Shown here: piece by piece, positions 1 to 8,626 of the stretch
Numbering within the stretch: position 1 is the stretch's first letter
Layout of the letters: the number at the start of each line of letters is the position of its first letter
Origin: an uncultured Bariatricus sp.
GTDB taxonomy: Bacteria; Bacillota; Clostridia; Lachnospirales; Lachnospiraceae
Direction: 5' to 3'
DNA: 35,454 nucleotides
Assembly (NCBI GenBank): GCA_934320645.1
Contig: CAKRFP010000025.1
Location: 1 to 35,454 of the forward strand
The notes under the pieces: model-generated
Seen by the model: only the letters and a program-made list of their open reading frames with translations
What the model was told of the DNA's origin: nothing
Database searches by the model: none
Made by a program: the position numbers and the translations under genes

Positions 1-25
1 ATTTTAATATAATCTATACAAAAAT

Positions 26-1351
26 TCAATGCATAATTTGTGAAAGTGAAGTAAGTTCTATCTCTTTTAACTGATTGATCCACTGCTCTGCCTGTTCCGG
101 TTCGCATGGGATCCCAATCCGGAGATATTCTTTGGTGTGCCCTGTGACATAATTTTTTCCATCACGCTCTGTCGTCTCTTCAAAAAGGACTTCCACCTTT
201 TTTCCAAGCCATCCTTCTTCGTAGCGCTGCATTTTTTCACGGTTCATCTCCAGCATGATATTACTTCTTCTTGTCTTTTCCTGTTCCTGGATCTGGCTTT
301 CCATCTTCGCGGCCTTTGTTCCCTGCCGCTTCGAATACTTAAATATATGTGTCTCGTAAAAATTGATTCCATCCACAAAGGCACGTGACGCTTCAAATTC
401 TTCCTCAGATTCCTGTGGAAATCCCACGATCACATCAGTTGTCAGTGCCGGATTGTCAAAATACTTCCGGAGAAGGTCACATTTTTTCCGGTATTCCGCC
501 GCATCATATCTGCGGTTCATCCGTTTCAGAGTGGCATCACATCCGCTCTGGAGAGACAGATGAAAATGCGGGCAGATCTTCGGCATGGAAGCAAGCTCTT
601 TTGCAAATTCTTCGGTCACGATCCGCGGCTCCAGGGAACCAAGACGGATTCTCTCAATCCCTTCTACTTCATGCACCGCACGGATCAGATCCAGAAGTCC
701 TTCCTTCTGTTTTCCATCCTCATCTTTCCATTCCAGTCCGTAAGAACTGAGATGGATTCCGGTAAGTACCACTTCCCGGTAGCCATGTCCTGCAAGGGTA
801 CGCACCTCTTCCACCACATCCTCTTTTTTTCTGCTGCGCACTCGTCCTCTCGCATAAGGAATGATACAGTAAGTACAGAACTGGTTACATCCATCCTGCA
901 CCTTCAGATATGCTCTCGTATGCTCTGCCGTCCGTGAAAGATGCAGGCTCTCATACTCGGATGTATGGTTAATATCGATGACTTCCTGCATCTGCTCCGG
1001 TGTATCTTCTTTAAAATATTCGTCCAACAGACGGATCAGGTCCTGTTTTTTATTATTCCCGATTACGATGTCAATATTCTCATCCAGTTCACCCATATCA
1101 GCCTGTGCCTGTACATAGCACCCGGCCGCCACGATCACCGCATCCGGATTCTGTTTTCTCGCGCGGTGGATCATCTGTCTGGACTTACGGTCAGCCATGT
1201 TGGTCACAGAACAGGTGTTGATCACATAGACATCTGCCTGGTCATGGAACGGCACGATCTCATATCCGTTCTTCTCCAGAAGCTCCTGCATTGCCTCTGT
1301 TTCGTAAGCATTTACCTTACAGCCCAGATTGTGTAATGCTGCTTTTTTCAT
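26..1351 (-). CDS. mtaB: tRNA t6A37 methylthiotransferase MtaB
   Basis: This 441-residue radical SAM enzyme converts N6-threonylcarbamoyladenosine at position 37 of tRNAs to its 2-methylthio form in the cytoplasm. The N-terminal UPF0004 domain (about residues 1-125) carries cysteines C11, C47 and C78 that bind the auxiliary iron-sulfur cluster. The radical SAM motif CNQFCTYC follows at residues 155-162, and a C-terminal TRAM-like RNA-binding segment occupies about residues 375-436. The length and all six cluster cysteines are normal for MtaB; the N-terminal HNLGCKVN motif separates it from MiaB and RimO. It is transcribed away from the divergent HPr-like gene. The stop codon lies at 26, so the 3' flank is outside the window. 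Confidence 0.95.
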   Translation of the reverse strand: MKKAALHNLGCKVNAYETEAMQELLEKNGYEIVPFHDQADVYVINTCSVTNMADRKSRQMIHRARKQNPDAVIVAAGCYVQAQADMGELDENIDIVIGNNKKQDLIRLLDEYFKEDTPEQMQEVIDINHTSEYESLHLSRTAEHTRAYLKVQDGCNQFCTYCIIPYARGRVRSRKKEDVVEEVRTLAGHGYREVVLTGIHLSSYGLEWKDEDGKQKEGLLDLIRAVHEVEGIERIRLGSLEPRIVTEEFAKELASMPKICPHFHLSLQSGCDATLKRMNRRYDAAEYRKKCDLLRKYFDNPALTTDVIVGFPQESEEEFEASRAFVDGINFYETHIFKYSKRQGTKAAKMESQIQEQEKTRRSNIMLEMNREKMQRYEEGWLGKKVEVLFEETTERDGKNYVTGHTKEYLRIGIPCEPEQAEQWINQLKEIELTSLSQIMH

Positions 1352-1420
1352 AAATTCATCCTACTTTCAATATTTATAACATTTAACGAAAATTTCATCT
1401 ATTCTTCGGCGTTTTGTTCC

Positions 1421-1449
1421 TTGACTTTTTTTCGTATTCCACTTAATAT
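1421..1449 (+). promoter_or_regulatory. Promoter of the HPr-like gene
   Basis: TTGACT at 1421-1426 and TAATAT at 1444-1449 are separated by 17 bases, a good vegetative sigma-A pattern. The inverted repeat CGTATTC (1433-1439) and GAATACG (1457-1463) brackets the -10 box and could be an operator. That last point is inference. Confidence 0.65.
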
Positions 1450-1485
1450 AACTATAGAATACGAAATCAAGGAGGTGTGTTTTCA

Positions 1486-1719
1486 ATGAAAACCGTACAA
1501 ATTTCTTTAAATTCTATCGACAAAGTAAAATCATTCGTAAACGAAATCACAAAATACGATTACGATTTTGATCTGGTATCTGGAAGATATGTAATCGATG
1601 CAAAATCTATCATGGGTATCTTTAGTCTTGATCTTTCTAAACCGATCGACCTGAACATCCATGCTGAGAATCAGGATGCTGATAACATCATCGAACTTCT
1701 GAAACCATACTTAGTATAA
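1486..1719 (+). CDS. HPr/Crh-like protein lacking the active-site histidine
   Basis: A 77-residue protein with the HPr fold signature. The start is ATG 1486, placed by AAGGAGG at 1469-1475; the upstream in-frame GTG at 1477 overlaps no ribosome binding site. The regulatory-serine region is well preserved (DAKSIMGIFSL, Ser41 equivalent to Ser46 of HPr). The GLHARPA segment that holds the phosphorylated His15 is replaced by SIDKVKSF. It therefore cannot act as a normal PTS phosphocarrier. Bacillus Crh likewise lacks this histidine and works only as a Ser46-phosphorylated cofactor of CcpA. A Crh-like regulatory role is inference; a degenerate HPr with another job is also possible. It is monocistronic, with its own promoter and terminator. 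Confidence 0.85.
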   Translation: MKTVQISLNSIDKVKSFVNEITKYDYDFDLVSGRYVIDAKSIMGIFSLDLSKPIDLNIHAENQDADNIIELLKPYLV

Positions 1720-1736
1720 TAGAATCTTGAAGCATC

Positions 1737-1769
1737 AGGACGCAGTACATTTTGTGCTGCGTCCTTTTC
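1737..1769 (+). terminator. Rho-independent terminator of the HPr-like gene
   Basis: AGGACGCAG (1737-1745) pairs with CTGCGTCCT (1757-1765), the stem extends into the loop by three further pairs, and a T-rich tract follows. It starts 17 bases after the stop codon. Confidence 0.85.
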
Positions 1770-1792
1770 TTTCTCTGAAAATCTGAAATCAT

Positions 1793-1835
1793 CTGCACGC
1801 AGTACCTTTTGTTTCACAGGAAGTTCCTATGAAAC
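1793..1835. repeat. Short copy of a dispersed repeat (see 35186-35334)
   Basis: This segment shares the string GCACGCAGT, one variable base, then CCTTTTGTTTCA and AGGAAGTTCC with the repeat upstream of the DAHP synthase gene at the other end of the window. It contains an inverted repeat GTTTCACAGGAA / TTCCTATGAAAC (1811-1822 and 1824-1835, one mismatch) and lies directly downstream of the thiI stop codon. Read on the minus strand, both copies would encode a start like VKQK/MKQK followed by an LRA triplet. This copy loses the similarity after about 45 bases, so it looks truncated or diverged. Confidence 0.6.
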
Positions 1836-1841
1836 CAGAAA

Positions 1842-3023
1842 TTATTTTACAATAATCGTCTCCACAGTATCCACTGCTTCTGCAAATAATTCATCAATCT
1901 TTTCACTTAAGTTTTCTTCAGATTTGCGGATGACTTCCACATTCGGTTTGGTTACCGGATGTTTTGCAACGAAGATCGTACAGCAGTCTTCGTACGGAAG
2001 GATGGAAGTCTCATAGGTTCCGATTTTCTCGGAAATGTCTACGATCTCCTGCTTGTCAAATCCGATCAGCGGACGATATACCGGCATGGTACATGCATCG
2101 TTGGTCGCCATCAGGCTCTGCATGGTCTGGCTTGCCACCTGTCCGATACTCTCACCTGTGATCAGTCCTAAGCACCCGTCTTCTTTTGCAAAATGCTCTG
2201 CAATCCGCATCATATAACGGCGCATGATGATCGTCAGCTCGTCATGCGGGCATTTTTCATAGATATAAAGCTGGATGTCGGTAAAATTGACTACATGCAG
2301 CTTGATCGGTCCTGTGTATTTGGAAACCTGCTTTGCAAGGTCTACAACCTTCTGTTTTGCTCTCTCGCTGGTATACGGCGGTGCATGGAAATAAGTTGCT
2401 TCCAGTCCGACTCCACGTTTGGAGATCATATAACCTGCAACCGGGCTGTCGATTCCACCGGAAAGCAGAAGCATTGCGGTTCCGTTGGTTCCGATCGGCA
2501 TTCCACCAGGTCCCGGAATGATCTCAGAATAGATATAGATCTCTTCTCTGACTTCTACGTGAAGCAGTACATCCGGATGATGGACGTCTACACGGATCTC
2601 CGGGAATGCATACAGGATGGCTTCCCCAAGGTCATAGTTGATCTCCATCGATTTCTTTGGATAGGTTTTCTTTGCACGGCGGGATTCCACTTTAAATGTG
2701 ATGTTCTTATCCGGATATACTTCATCCATATATGCGATCACATCTTTTTTCAGTTCTTCAAATCCTTTATCCTCTACGCGGACAACCGGGCAGATTCCAA
2801 CGATTCCGAATACTCTCTTCAGAGCTTCTACTACTTCGTCCCCATCATAATCTCCGTCACAGTCCACATAAACTCTTCCCTGTGCTTTATAAGTATGGAA
2901 CAATCCGTCCAGATCCTTTAAGGAATGCTTGATCTGTCTTACCAGCGCATCCTCGAACATATAACGGTTCTTTCCCTTGATTCCGATTTCTCCATATTTT
3001 ATCAAATAAGTCTGAAACTTCAT
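1842..3023 (-). CDS. thiI: tRNA 4-thiouridine synthase ThiI
   Basis: ThiI (393 residues) activates U8 of tRNA with ATP and transfers sulfur to form 4-thiouridine; in some bacteria it also feeds thiamine thiazole synthesis. A ferredoxin-like and THUMP RNA-binding region fills roughly residues 1-165. The PP-loop motif LLLSGGIDSPVAGY lies near residue 185. The protein ends after the PP-loop domain with no rhodanese domain, as in Bacillus, where sulfur comes straight from a partner desulfurase. That partner is very probably the cysteine desulfurase encoded 9 bases upstream. The start ATG at 3023 is preceded by an AGGAGGAA-type site. It is the last gene of the pheA-thiI run. Confidence 0.95.
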   Translation of the reverse strand: MKFQTYLIKYGEIGIKGKNRYMFEDALVRQIKHSLKDLDGLFHTYKAQGRVYVDCDGDYDGDEVVEALKRVFGIVGICPVVRVEDKGFEELKKDVIAYMDEVYPDKNITFKVESRRAKKTYPKKSMEINYDLGEAILYAFPEIRVDVHHPDVLLHVEVREEIYIYSEIIPGPGGMPIGTNGTAMLLLSGGIDSPVAGYMISKRGVGLEATYFHAPPYTSERAKQKVVDLAKQVSKYTGPIKLHVVNFTDIQLYIYEKCPHDELTIIMRRYMMRIAEHFAKEDGCLGLITGESIGQVASQTMQSLMATNDACTMPVYRPLIGFDKQEIVDISEKIGTYETSILPYEDCCTIFVAKHPVTKPNVEVIRKSEENLSEKIDELFAEAVDTVETIIVK

Positions 3024-3032
3024 TCTTTCCTC

Positions 3033-4190
3033 CTAATGGCGTGTGTACTTTCTAAGCATCGGTACACAATTATATAATGTTTCCAACGTGTAGTCAATTT
3101 CTTCTTCTGTAGTAAATTCTGACATACTGAACCGAAGCGTTGCGTCCAGATATTCTTTTCCGGCTCCGATTCCTTTTAATACCCCGCTGATTGCTGGGTG
3201 GTTGGATGCACAAGCAGAACCGGATGACACATAGATTCCTTTATCTTCCAGTGTGTGAAGCAGGACCTCGCTGCGGATTCCTGCAAATCCCACACTGATA
3301 ATGTGCGGTGCACTCGTTTCATCATAGAGTCCATGGATCACAGTATGGTCGATCTTCTGTACCCCTTCGATGAAGCGCTGCTTCAGGGCACGCATATGTG
3401 CCACCTTCTCATCCAGATCGGTGTAAATGGTCTTTGCCGCGAGTCCGATTCCTGCGATTCCCGGTACATTTTCCGTTCCGGAACGCATATTTTTCTGCTG
3501 CTCTCCTCCGAAAATGATCGGTTTTACTTTTGCTTTTTCATTGATATAAATAAATCCGATTCCTTTCGGTCCATGGATCTTATGTCCGCTTACAGAAAGC
3601 ATATCGATTCCCATCTTTTTCGGATAGATCTTGTATTTTCCAAATCCCTGTACCGCATCCACATGAAACAGGATATTTTTGTTGTAAGCCTTTACGATGG
3701 CAGATGCTTCTGCGATCGGCTGAACCGATCCCACTTCGTTATTCACATACATGATCGATACAAGGATTGTCTCGTCACAGAGCGCTTCCTTTAACGCATC
3801 CAGACGAATCCGTCCATACTCGTCAACCGGAAGATAAGTCACGCGGTAGCCTTCCTCTTCTTCCAGATAACGCATGGTGTTGAGGATTGCCGGGTGCTCG
3901 ATGGAGCTGGTGATCAGATGCTTTCCCGCACGGTGATTGGCACGTGCGCCTCCAATCAGCGCCAGATTGTCACTTTCTGTTCCACCGGATGTGAAATAGA
4001 GTTCCTTCTCCTGCACCTTCAGAATCTTCGCAAGGGTTTCTTTCGCCTCGCGGACATAACCCTCTGCCTCCACACCTTTTTTATGCATAGAGGATGGATT
4101 GCCGTAATCCTCACACATCACTTTCCCAACTATATCACGAACACACTCATAGGCTCTCGTTGTTGCTGAATTATCCAGATAAACTTCCAT
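3033..4190 (-). CDS. Cysteine desulfurase (NifS/IscS family), ThiI partner
   Basis: A PLP-dependent enzyme of 385 residues that removes sulfur from cysteine and passes a persulfide to acceptors. Visible motifs are YLDNSATT at the start, SVSGHKIHGPKGIGF with the PLP lysine near residue 200, and SSGSACAS containing the active-site cysteine near residue 323. I chose ATG 4190 (MEVYLDNSATT) over the GTG at 4211, because the longer form adds residues absent from the family and GGGAGA lies just upstream of the ATG. The placement directly before thiI matches the NifZ-ThiI pairing of Firmicutes, so tRNA thiolation is the most likely job, with iron-sulfur cluster supply as an alternative. Confidence 0.93.
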   Translation of the reverse strand: MEVYLDNSATTRAYECVRDIVGKVMCEDYGNPSSMHKKGVEAEGYVREAKETLAKILKVQEKELYFTSGGTESDNLALIGGARANHRAGKHLITSSIEHPAILNTMRYLEEEEGYRVTYLPVDEYGRIRLDALKEALCDETILVSIMYVNNEVGSVQPIAEASAIVKAYNKNILFHVDAVQGFGKYKIYPKKMGIDMLSVSGHKIHGPKGIGFIYINEKAKVKPIIFGGEQQKNMRSGTENVPGIAGIGLAAKTIYTDLDEKVAHMRALKQRFIEGVQKIDHTVIHGLYDETSAPHIISVGFAGIRSEVLLHTLEDKGIYVSSGSACASNHPAISGVLKGIGAGKEYLDATLRFSMSEFTTEEEIDYTLETLYNCVPMLRKYTRH

Positions 4191-4249
4191 CTTTCTTTGT
4201 CTCCCAAACACTTCTTCTCTTTATCTTATGCAGTTTTTCCCCTGCCGGT

Positions 4250-4987
4250 CTACTGTTCCAGTTCAAACATCAGCACGGCAAGCGTTGCAAGCCCTGCAGT
4301 CTCCGTGCGGAGGATCCGTCTGCCAAGGGTAATGATCTTTGCCCCCATCGCAGTTGCCGCATCCACTTCCTCCAACTCAAAGCCGCCCTCCGGTCCGATG
4401 AAAATTCCGACGGACTGACCGCTTTTAATCTGGCGGATCACTTCTCTTGTCGCTTCCATACCGCCTGCAAGCTCATATGGAAGAAGGGTAATATCAAGTT
4501 CTTCTGCCATTTTCAGTGCTTCTTTGTAAGAAAGTGGCATGGCAACCTCCGGGATCCGGCTTCGCCCTGCCTGCTTTGCAGCGCTTTCTGCAATCGAATT
4601 CCAGCGCTCCACTTTTTTCGCTGCCTTCTTGTCATCCAGCCGCACAACCGAACGCTTCATTGCCACCGGGATCACCTGATATACGCCAAGCTCGACTGCT
4701 TTTTGCACGATCAGCTCCATCTTGTCACTCTTCGGGAGTCCCTGAAACAAATAGAGTTTCGACGCCAGTTCTGTGTCTGTTTCCATCTCTTCCAGGATGT
4801 TAAGAAGTGCCGCTTTTTCTTCATACGCTTCCACTTCACACAGATACTTTTTGCTGTATCCGTCACTGATCTCTACTTTTTCATGCAGCTTCATCCGAAG
4901 CACATTTTTCATATGATTGACATCTCCGCCTTCGATCCGGATCGTATCCCCGGAAATCTGCTGCGGTGTTACAAAAAAATGATGCAT
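4250..4987 (-). CDS. rsmE: 16S rRNA m3U1498 methyltransferase RsmE
   Basis: A SPOUT-class methyltransferase (245 residues) that makes 3-methyluridine at 16S rRNA position 1498. The N-terminal PUA-like RNA-binding domain covers about residues 1-70. The C-terminal trefoil-knot SAM site shows GIFIGPEGGFELEEVDAA and ILRTETAGLATLAVL, both family signatures. The start is ATG 4987 (MHHFFVT) with AGGTGG upstream; an open extension back to 5038 overlaps prmA and has no family counterpart. It lies 11 bases after prmA, a common pairing in Firmicutes, and 59 bases before the desulfurase gene. Confidence 0.94.
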   Translation of the reverse strand: MHHFFVTPQQISGDTIRIEGGDVNHMKNVLRMKLHEKVEISDGYSKKYLCEVEAYEEKAALLNILEEMETDTELASKLYLFQGLPKSDKMELIVQKAVELGVYQVIPVAMKRSVVRLDDKKAAKKVERWNSIAESAAKQAGRSRIPEVAMPLSYKEALKMAEELDITLLPYELAGGMEATREVIRQIKSGQSVGIFIGPEGGFELEEVDAATAMGAKIITLGRRILRTETAGLATLAVLMFELEQ

Positions 4988-4998
4988 CGCTTTTCCAC

Positions 4999-5961
4999 CT
5001 ATACCTTCGCTTCTTTTTTTGCGGTTACAGATACCCATTCTCCCTGATGGTGAACTTCAAGAACAGTGAGACCTGCTGCCTCTACGGCTGCTTTTACGGT
5101 CTCTTCCTTATCTTCGATGATACCACTTGTCACATAAATACCACCGTCTTTTAACTGGTTCACAATCACCGGTGTCAGCGGAACCAGGACGTCTGCAAGA
5201 ATATTTGCCACAACGATATCATAGCATCCATATCCGACTTTGTCCTGTACTGCCTTGTCGTCGATGATATTTCCAATCATCACTTCGTATTTATCTTTGG
5301 AAATACCGTTGACTTCCATATTTTCATAAGTTGCATCGATGGCACATGGATCCAGGTCTGTTCCCACCGAATATTTTGCGCCGAACATCAGTGCAAGCAT
5401 TCCAAGGATTCCGCTTCCGCATCCCACATCCAGAATTCTGGTATCCTCGGTCACATATTTGCGGAGCTGACGGATACAGAGCTGTGTGGTCTCATGCATT
5501 CCGGTACCAAAGGCAGTTCCCGGATCGATATGCACGATCATCTTGCCTTTGTCTTCCGGTTTTACTTCTTCCCATGACGGAATGATCAGAATATCATCTA
5601 CATAGAACTGGTGGAAATATTTTTTCCAGTTATTGACCCAGTCTACGTCCTCTGTCTGGGACTCTTCGATGGTTCCTTCTCCCACTTCCACGTAGGCACG
5701 CATGTCTTCCAGTTCCTGTTTTACTGCATCCAGAAGACTTTCCTTTTCTTCGTCTTCTTCCAGATAGAAGCTGATATAAGCTACTCCGTCATCGATCCCG
5801 GTCTCCGGAAGGATGTCCACGAACATCTGCTCCTTTTCTGCCTGTGTCATCGGGATCTTGTCTTCGATCTCAATCCCCTGTACACCAAGATCCATCAGCA
5901 TACTGCTGACGATATCCTCTGCCTCTGTTGTTGTCTTTAATCTGAATTTATTCCACTTCAT
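4999..5961 (-). CDS. prmA: Ribosomal protein L11 methyltransferase PrmA
   Basis: A class I SAM-dependent methyltransferase of 320 residues that trimethylates ribosomal protein L11. The N-terminal L11-recognition domain occupies about the first 110 residues. The Rossmann domain carries DPGTAFGTGMHETT, the SAM-binding glycine loop ILDVGCGSGILGM, and the catalytic-pocket sequence VVANILADVL. The start ATG 5961 (MKWNKF) is set by AAGGAG seven bases upstream rather than the earlier in-frame start at 6000, which lies within the preceding gene. It belongs to the pheA-thiI run. Confidence 0.95.
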   Translation of the reverse strand: MKWNKFRLKTTTEAEDIVSSMLMDLGVQGIEIEDKIPMTQAEKEQMFVDILPETGIDDGVAYISFYLEEDEEKESLLDAVKQELEDMRAYVEVGEGTIEESQTEDVDWVNNWKKYFHQFYVDDILIIPSWEEVKPEDKGKMIVHIDPGTAFGTGMHETTQLCIRQLRKYVTEDTRILDVGCGSGILGMLALMFGAKYSVGTDLDPCAIDATYENMEVNGISKDKYEVMIGNIIDDKAVQDKVGYGCYDIVVANILADVLVPLTPVIVNQLKDGGIYVTSGIIEDKEETVKAAVEAAGLTVLEVHHQGEWVSVTAKKEAKV

Positions 5962-5974
5962 ATCATTTCTCCTT

Positions 5975-7264
5975 TTATTGCTGTCCAAGCAGATAATCAA
6001 TAAACTGCTGTGCAGTACGTCCGCTCAATCCGCCATGGCTCAGTTCCCATTTGTTTGCTTCCAGAAGGAGCTTTTCCTCTTCCATCTCGACACCGTAGCG
6101 CTCTGCCAGGGTGGTGACGATCTTCTGGAATTCTTTTTTGTCCGGTTTGCCAAAGTAGATGGTCACACCGAATCTTGCTACCAGAGAAAGTTTCTCCTGT
6201 ACGGTATCATTGGTGTGCAGCTCTTCATCCCGGTCGGCTTTGTCTTTGAAAGTCTCACGCACCAGATGTCTCCGGTTGGAAGTTGCGTAAATCAGAATGT
6301 TGTCCGGCTTCTTCTCCAGACCACCTTCGATCACTGCTTTCAGGTACTTGTACTCGATCTCAAATTCTTCAAAGGAAAGATCATCCATATAAATAATGAA
6401 TTTGTAATTGCGGTTCTTGATCTGTGCGATCACATCGTTCAGATCCTTGAACTGATGCTTGTAAACCTCGATCATACGAAGTCCCTGGTCATAATACTGG
6501 TTCAGGATTGCCTTGATCGAAGAAGATTTACCGGTTCCAGCATCCCCGAAAAGCAGACAGTTGTTGGCTTTTTTGCCCTTTACAAATGCTTCCGTGTTGT
6601 CGATCAGCTTCTTCTTGGCAATGTCATAGCCCACCAGATCATCCAGATGGACGTGTGCGATCTTGGTGATCGGCACGATCTGTGCTCCTTCTTCTGTATG
6701 CTCAATACGGAATGCCTTGTGAAGTCCGAAAGTTCCCACTCCGAATTCCTTATAGAACTGGGTTACGGTTGTCTTAAATTCTTCTGCATCATCTGTCTGC
6801 GCAAGTGCTTTGCTTAAGTCACAGATCCGGTCGCGGATCCTCTTGTTAAATACATGTCCTTTTGCACTGACCGGATGATAGTCCTCGATCAGTTCCAGGC
6901 TGTCTGTACCGATTTTTTCACCCATCTCTTTCAGATCATATTCGAACAGTTCTTTGAAAATCTGGAAATCATGAAGGGCAGCTTTATTGACGCTTCCCTC
7001 TACCTCTCCTACCACTTCGCAGGCTGTGCTGTAAGCATTCTCACTGTTAGCAAGCAGGAAGGTCAGAAAGGTATGCCAGAGGTTCCCTTCAAATCCATAG
7101 TTTGCTGCCAGCTCGATCAGCTCATTCAAATTTTCAAAAAGAAGGCTTTTTAAATCTTCTTTATTATAGTAATCGTTATCTGCATTATCGATCAGAAATG
7201 TCATATCACGAAGCAGATCTTCGTGTTCCATATAACGGTATAATATCAGCTCGTTTGTTCTCAT
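5975..7264 (-). CDS. DUF815 family AAA+ ATPase
   Basis: This 429-residue protein belongs to the DUF815 group of P-loop ATPases. An N-terminal mostly helical region (about 1-200) has no function I recognise. The ATPase core shows Walker A GDAGTGKS at residues 240-247 and Walker B FIIYMDDLSF with acidic residues at 294-295, followed by the sensor-like segment IYATSNRRHLV. No signal peptide or membrane helix is evident. Its substrate is unknown. It sits between pheA (23 bases) and prmA (13 bases), so it is probably cotranscribed with genes for translation-factor modification. That context is suggestive but does not prove a shared role. Confidence 0.88.
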   Translation of the reverse strand: MRTNELILYRYMEHEDLLRDMTFLIDNADNDYYNKEDLKSLLFENLNELIELAANYGFEGNLWHTFLTFLLANSENAYSTACEVVGEVEGSVNKAALHDFQIFKELFEYDLKEMGEKIGTDSLELIEDYHPVSAKGHVFNKRIRDRICDLSKALAQTDDAEEFKTTVTQFYKEFGVGTFGLHKAFRIEHTEEGAQIVPITKIAHVHLDDLVGYDIAKKKLIDNTEAFVKGKKANNCLLFGDAGTGKSSSIKAILNQYYDQGLRMIEVYKHQFKDLNDVIAQIKNRNYKFIIYMDDLSFEEFEIEYKYLKAVIEGGLEKKPDNILIYATSNRRHLVRETFKDKADRDEELHTNDTVQEKLSLVARFGVTIYFGKPDKKEFQKIVTTLAERYGVEMEEEKLLLEANKWELSHGGLSGRTAQQFIDYLLGQQ

Positions 7265-7287
7265 AGCCGTGTCCTCTCTTTTTCAGT

Positions 7288-8418
7288 CTAGTAATTTCCG
7301 AGAATCTTTAAGTTCAGTGCTTCTTCCCTGAGTCCGCGGATCGCATTTTTCACTGCTGCATCTGCCAGATTGCCTTCAAAATCCACAAAGAAACGGTATT
7401 CCCAGCTTCTTCCCTCCACCGGACGTGACTCGATCTTTGTCATGTTCAAGTCATTGTAAATGAAGTGCGAAAGTAGGTGATACAGAGATCCGCTCTCATG
7501 TGGTATCTCAAAACAAATACTGATCTTGGATGCATTTTTCAGGAATACTTTCTGATTTGTAACAATGATAAATCTTGTACTGTTATCAGACTCATCATTG
7601 ATCTCTCTTGCAAGGATATCCAGTCCGTAAAGCTCTGCTGCATATTCGTTGCAGACGGCTGCCTGCGTGGTATCCTGGTCTTCCATCATCTTCTTGGCCG
7701 CCATAGAAGTATTGGCAACACTGATCTGCTGCCAGGTTCCGTGTTCATCCAGAAAATGGGATGTCTGCATCAGTCCCTGTGGATGTGAATACACTCTTTC
7801 AATGCTGGAAAGTGTAGTTCCTTTCACTCCGGCAAGTATATGCTTAATCGGAAGGACCGTCTCTCCTACAATGTAATTTTCAAATTCCACCAGAAGGTCA
7901 TACACCTGTGTCACCGGACCTGCGGAAGAATTTTCAATTGGAAGGACTGCATAATCTGCGCTTCCCTCTTCAATTGCTTCCATTGCATCACGGAATGACG
8001 GTACATGGAAGTTTTTCACATTTTTCCCAAAATATTTTAACATGGCTGCCTGATTGTTGGCTCCTTCCACTCCCTGGAAGACCACACGTGTACCATCAAG
8101 ATCCAGCTGCTCCAGTCCGATAAAGGGAAGTCTTCCCAGAACTCCTTCCTCAGAAAGACGCTGGTACTGCAGCTTTCTGCTCATGCTCATCAGCTGTTCA
8201 AAAAGCTCCCGGATCCCTTTTTTGTTAAAATCTGTAGACACCTTTTCCGCTACCGCTGCCAGTTTCTCATTCTCTCTTGTCTTATCAAATACCTTGCGGC
8301 CATTTTTTATCTTATATTCTGCAACACCTTCGCAGACCTTCATACGTTGTTCATAAAGCGTGGTGATCTGGTCATCGATCACATCCAGCTCTTTTCTCAT
8401 CTCTTCCAGACTCTGCAT
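7288..8418 (-). CDS. pheA: Bifunctional chorismate mutase / prephenate dehydratase
   Basis: PheA (376 residues) converts chorismate to prephenate and then to phenylpyruvate in phenylalanine synthesis. Residues 1-85 are an AroQ-type helical chorismate mutase (MQSLEEMRKELDVIDDQI). The prephenate dehydratase domain follows (about 105-285) with YSHPQGLMQ, LPIENSSAGPV and a DNSTRFIIV segment that includes the catalytic Thr. A C-terminal ACT domain (about 295-376), with ESRP in its effector-binding region, indicates feedback control by phenylalanine. It is the first gene of the six-gene minus-strand run and diverges from pyrB; AAGGAG lies upstream of the ATG. Confidence 0.95.
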   Translation of the reverse strand: MQSLEEMRKELDVIDDQITTLYEQRMKVCEGVAEYKIKNGRKVFDKTRENEKLAAVAEKVSTDFNKKGIRELFEQLMSMSRKLQYQRLSEEGVLGRLPFIGLEQLDLDGTRVVFQGVEGANNQAAMLKYFGKNVKNFHVPSFRDAMEAIEEGSADYAVLPIENSSAGPVTQVYDLLVEFENYIVGETVLPIKHILAGVKGTTLSSIERVYSHPQGLMQTSHFLDEHGTWQQISVANTSMAAKKMMEDQDTTQAAVCNEYAAELYGLDILAREINDESDNSTRFIIVTNQKVFLKNASKISICFEIPHESGSLYHLLSHFIYNDLNMTKIESRPVEGRSWEYRFFVDFEGNLADAAVKNAIRGLREEALNLKILGNY

Positions 8419-8551
8419 TGTCCCACTCCTTATCGTTTTATCCTGATGTCTTTTTTTACGCTGACATTACTAATTTTTCATTATAATATATTTTTTCCCT
8501 AAAATCTACATTTCTTCGCAAACCCGTCCAGAAAAAACATGTAAAACTTTG

Positions 8552-8580
8552 TTGAAATACCCTTGCTTTTGTTATATTAT
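8552..8580 (+). promoter_or_regulatory. Promoter of pyrBI
   Basis: TTGAAA at 8552-8557 and TATTAT at 8575-8580 are separated by 17 bases. Transcription should begin near 8587, giving a leader of only about 50 bases before pyrB. On the opposite strand a TATAAT near 8480 is a candidate -10 box for pheA, but I see no convincing -35 partner. Confidence 0.65.
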
Positions 8581-8593
8581 AGATAAAGAATAT

Positions 8594-8626
8594 ATGAACC
8601 CGCACATTTTCTGCGGTTATTTTTAA
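8594..8626 (+). promoter_or_regulatory. pyrB leader: small hairpin overlapping a 10-codon frame
   Basis: AACCCGC (8597-8603) can pair with GCGGTT (8613-8618) around one bulge, and a T-rich run follows (8619-8624). This has the form of a weak intrinsic terminator placed between the promoter and the pyrB ribosome binding site. A frame ATG 8594 to TAA 8624-8626 encodes MNPHIFCGYF and ends exactly where the Shine-Dalgarno sequence begins. Attenuation is plausible by analogy with enterobacterial pyrBI. The predicted transcript start leaves almost no room for a ribosome binding site for the short frame, so translation of it is doubtful. Confidence 0.4.

Noticed and set aside
4094..5047. Long plus-strand open frame of 317 codons opposite rsmE
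   Set aside because: It is antisense to a clearly conserved gene, has no ribosome binding site and no family-like motifs; its length follows from the codon use of the minus-strand gene.
5813..6817. Plus-strand open frame of 334 codons opposite prmA and the DUF815 gene
   Set aside because: It spans two real genes on the other strand and has no start signal.
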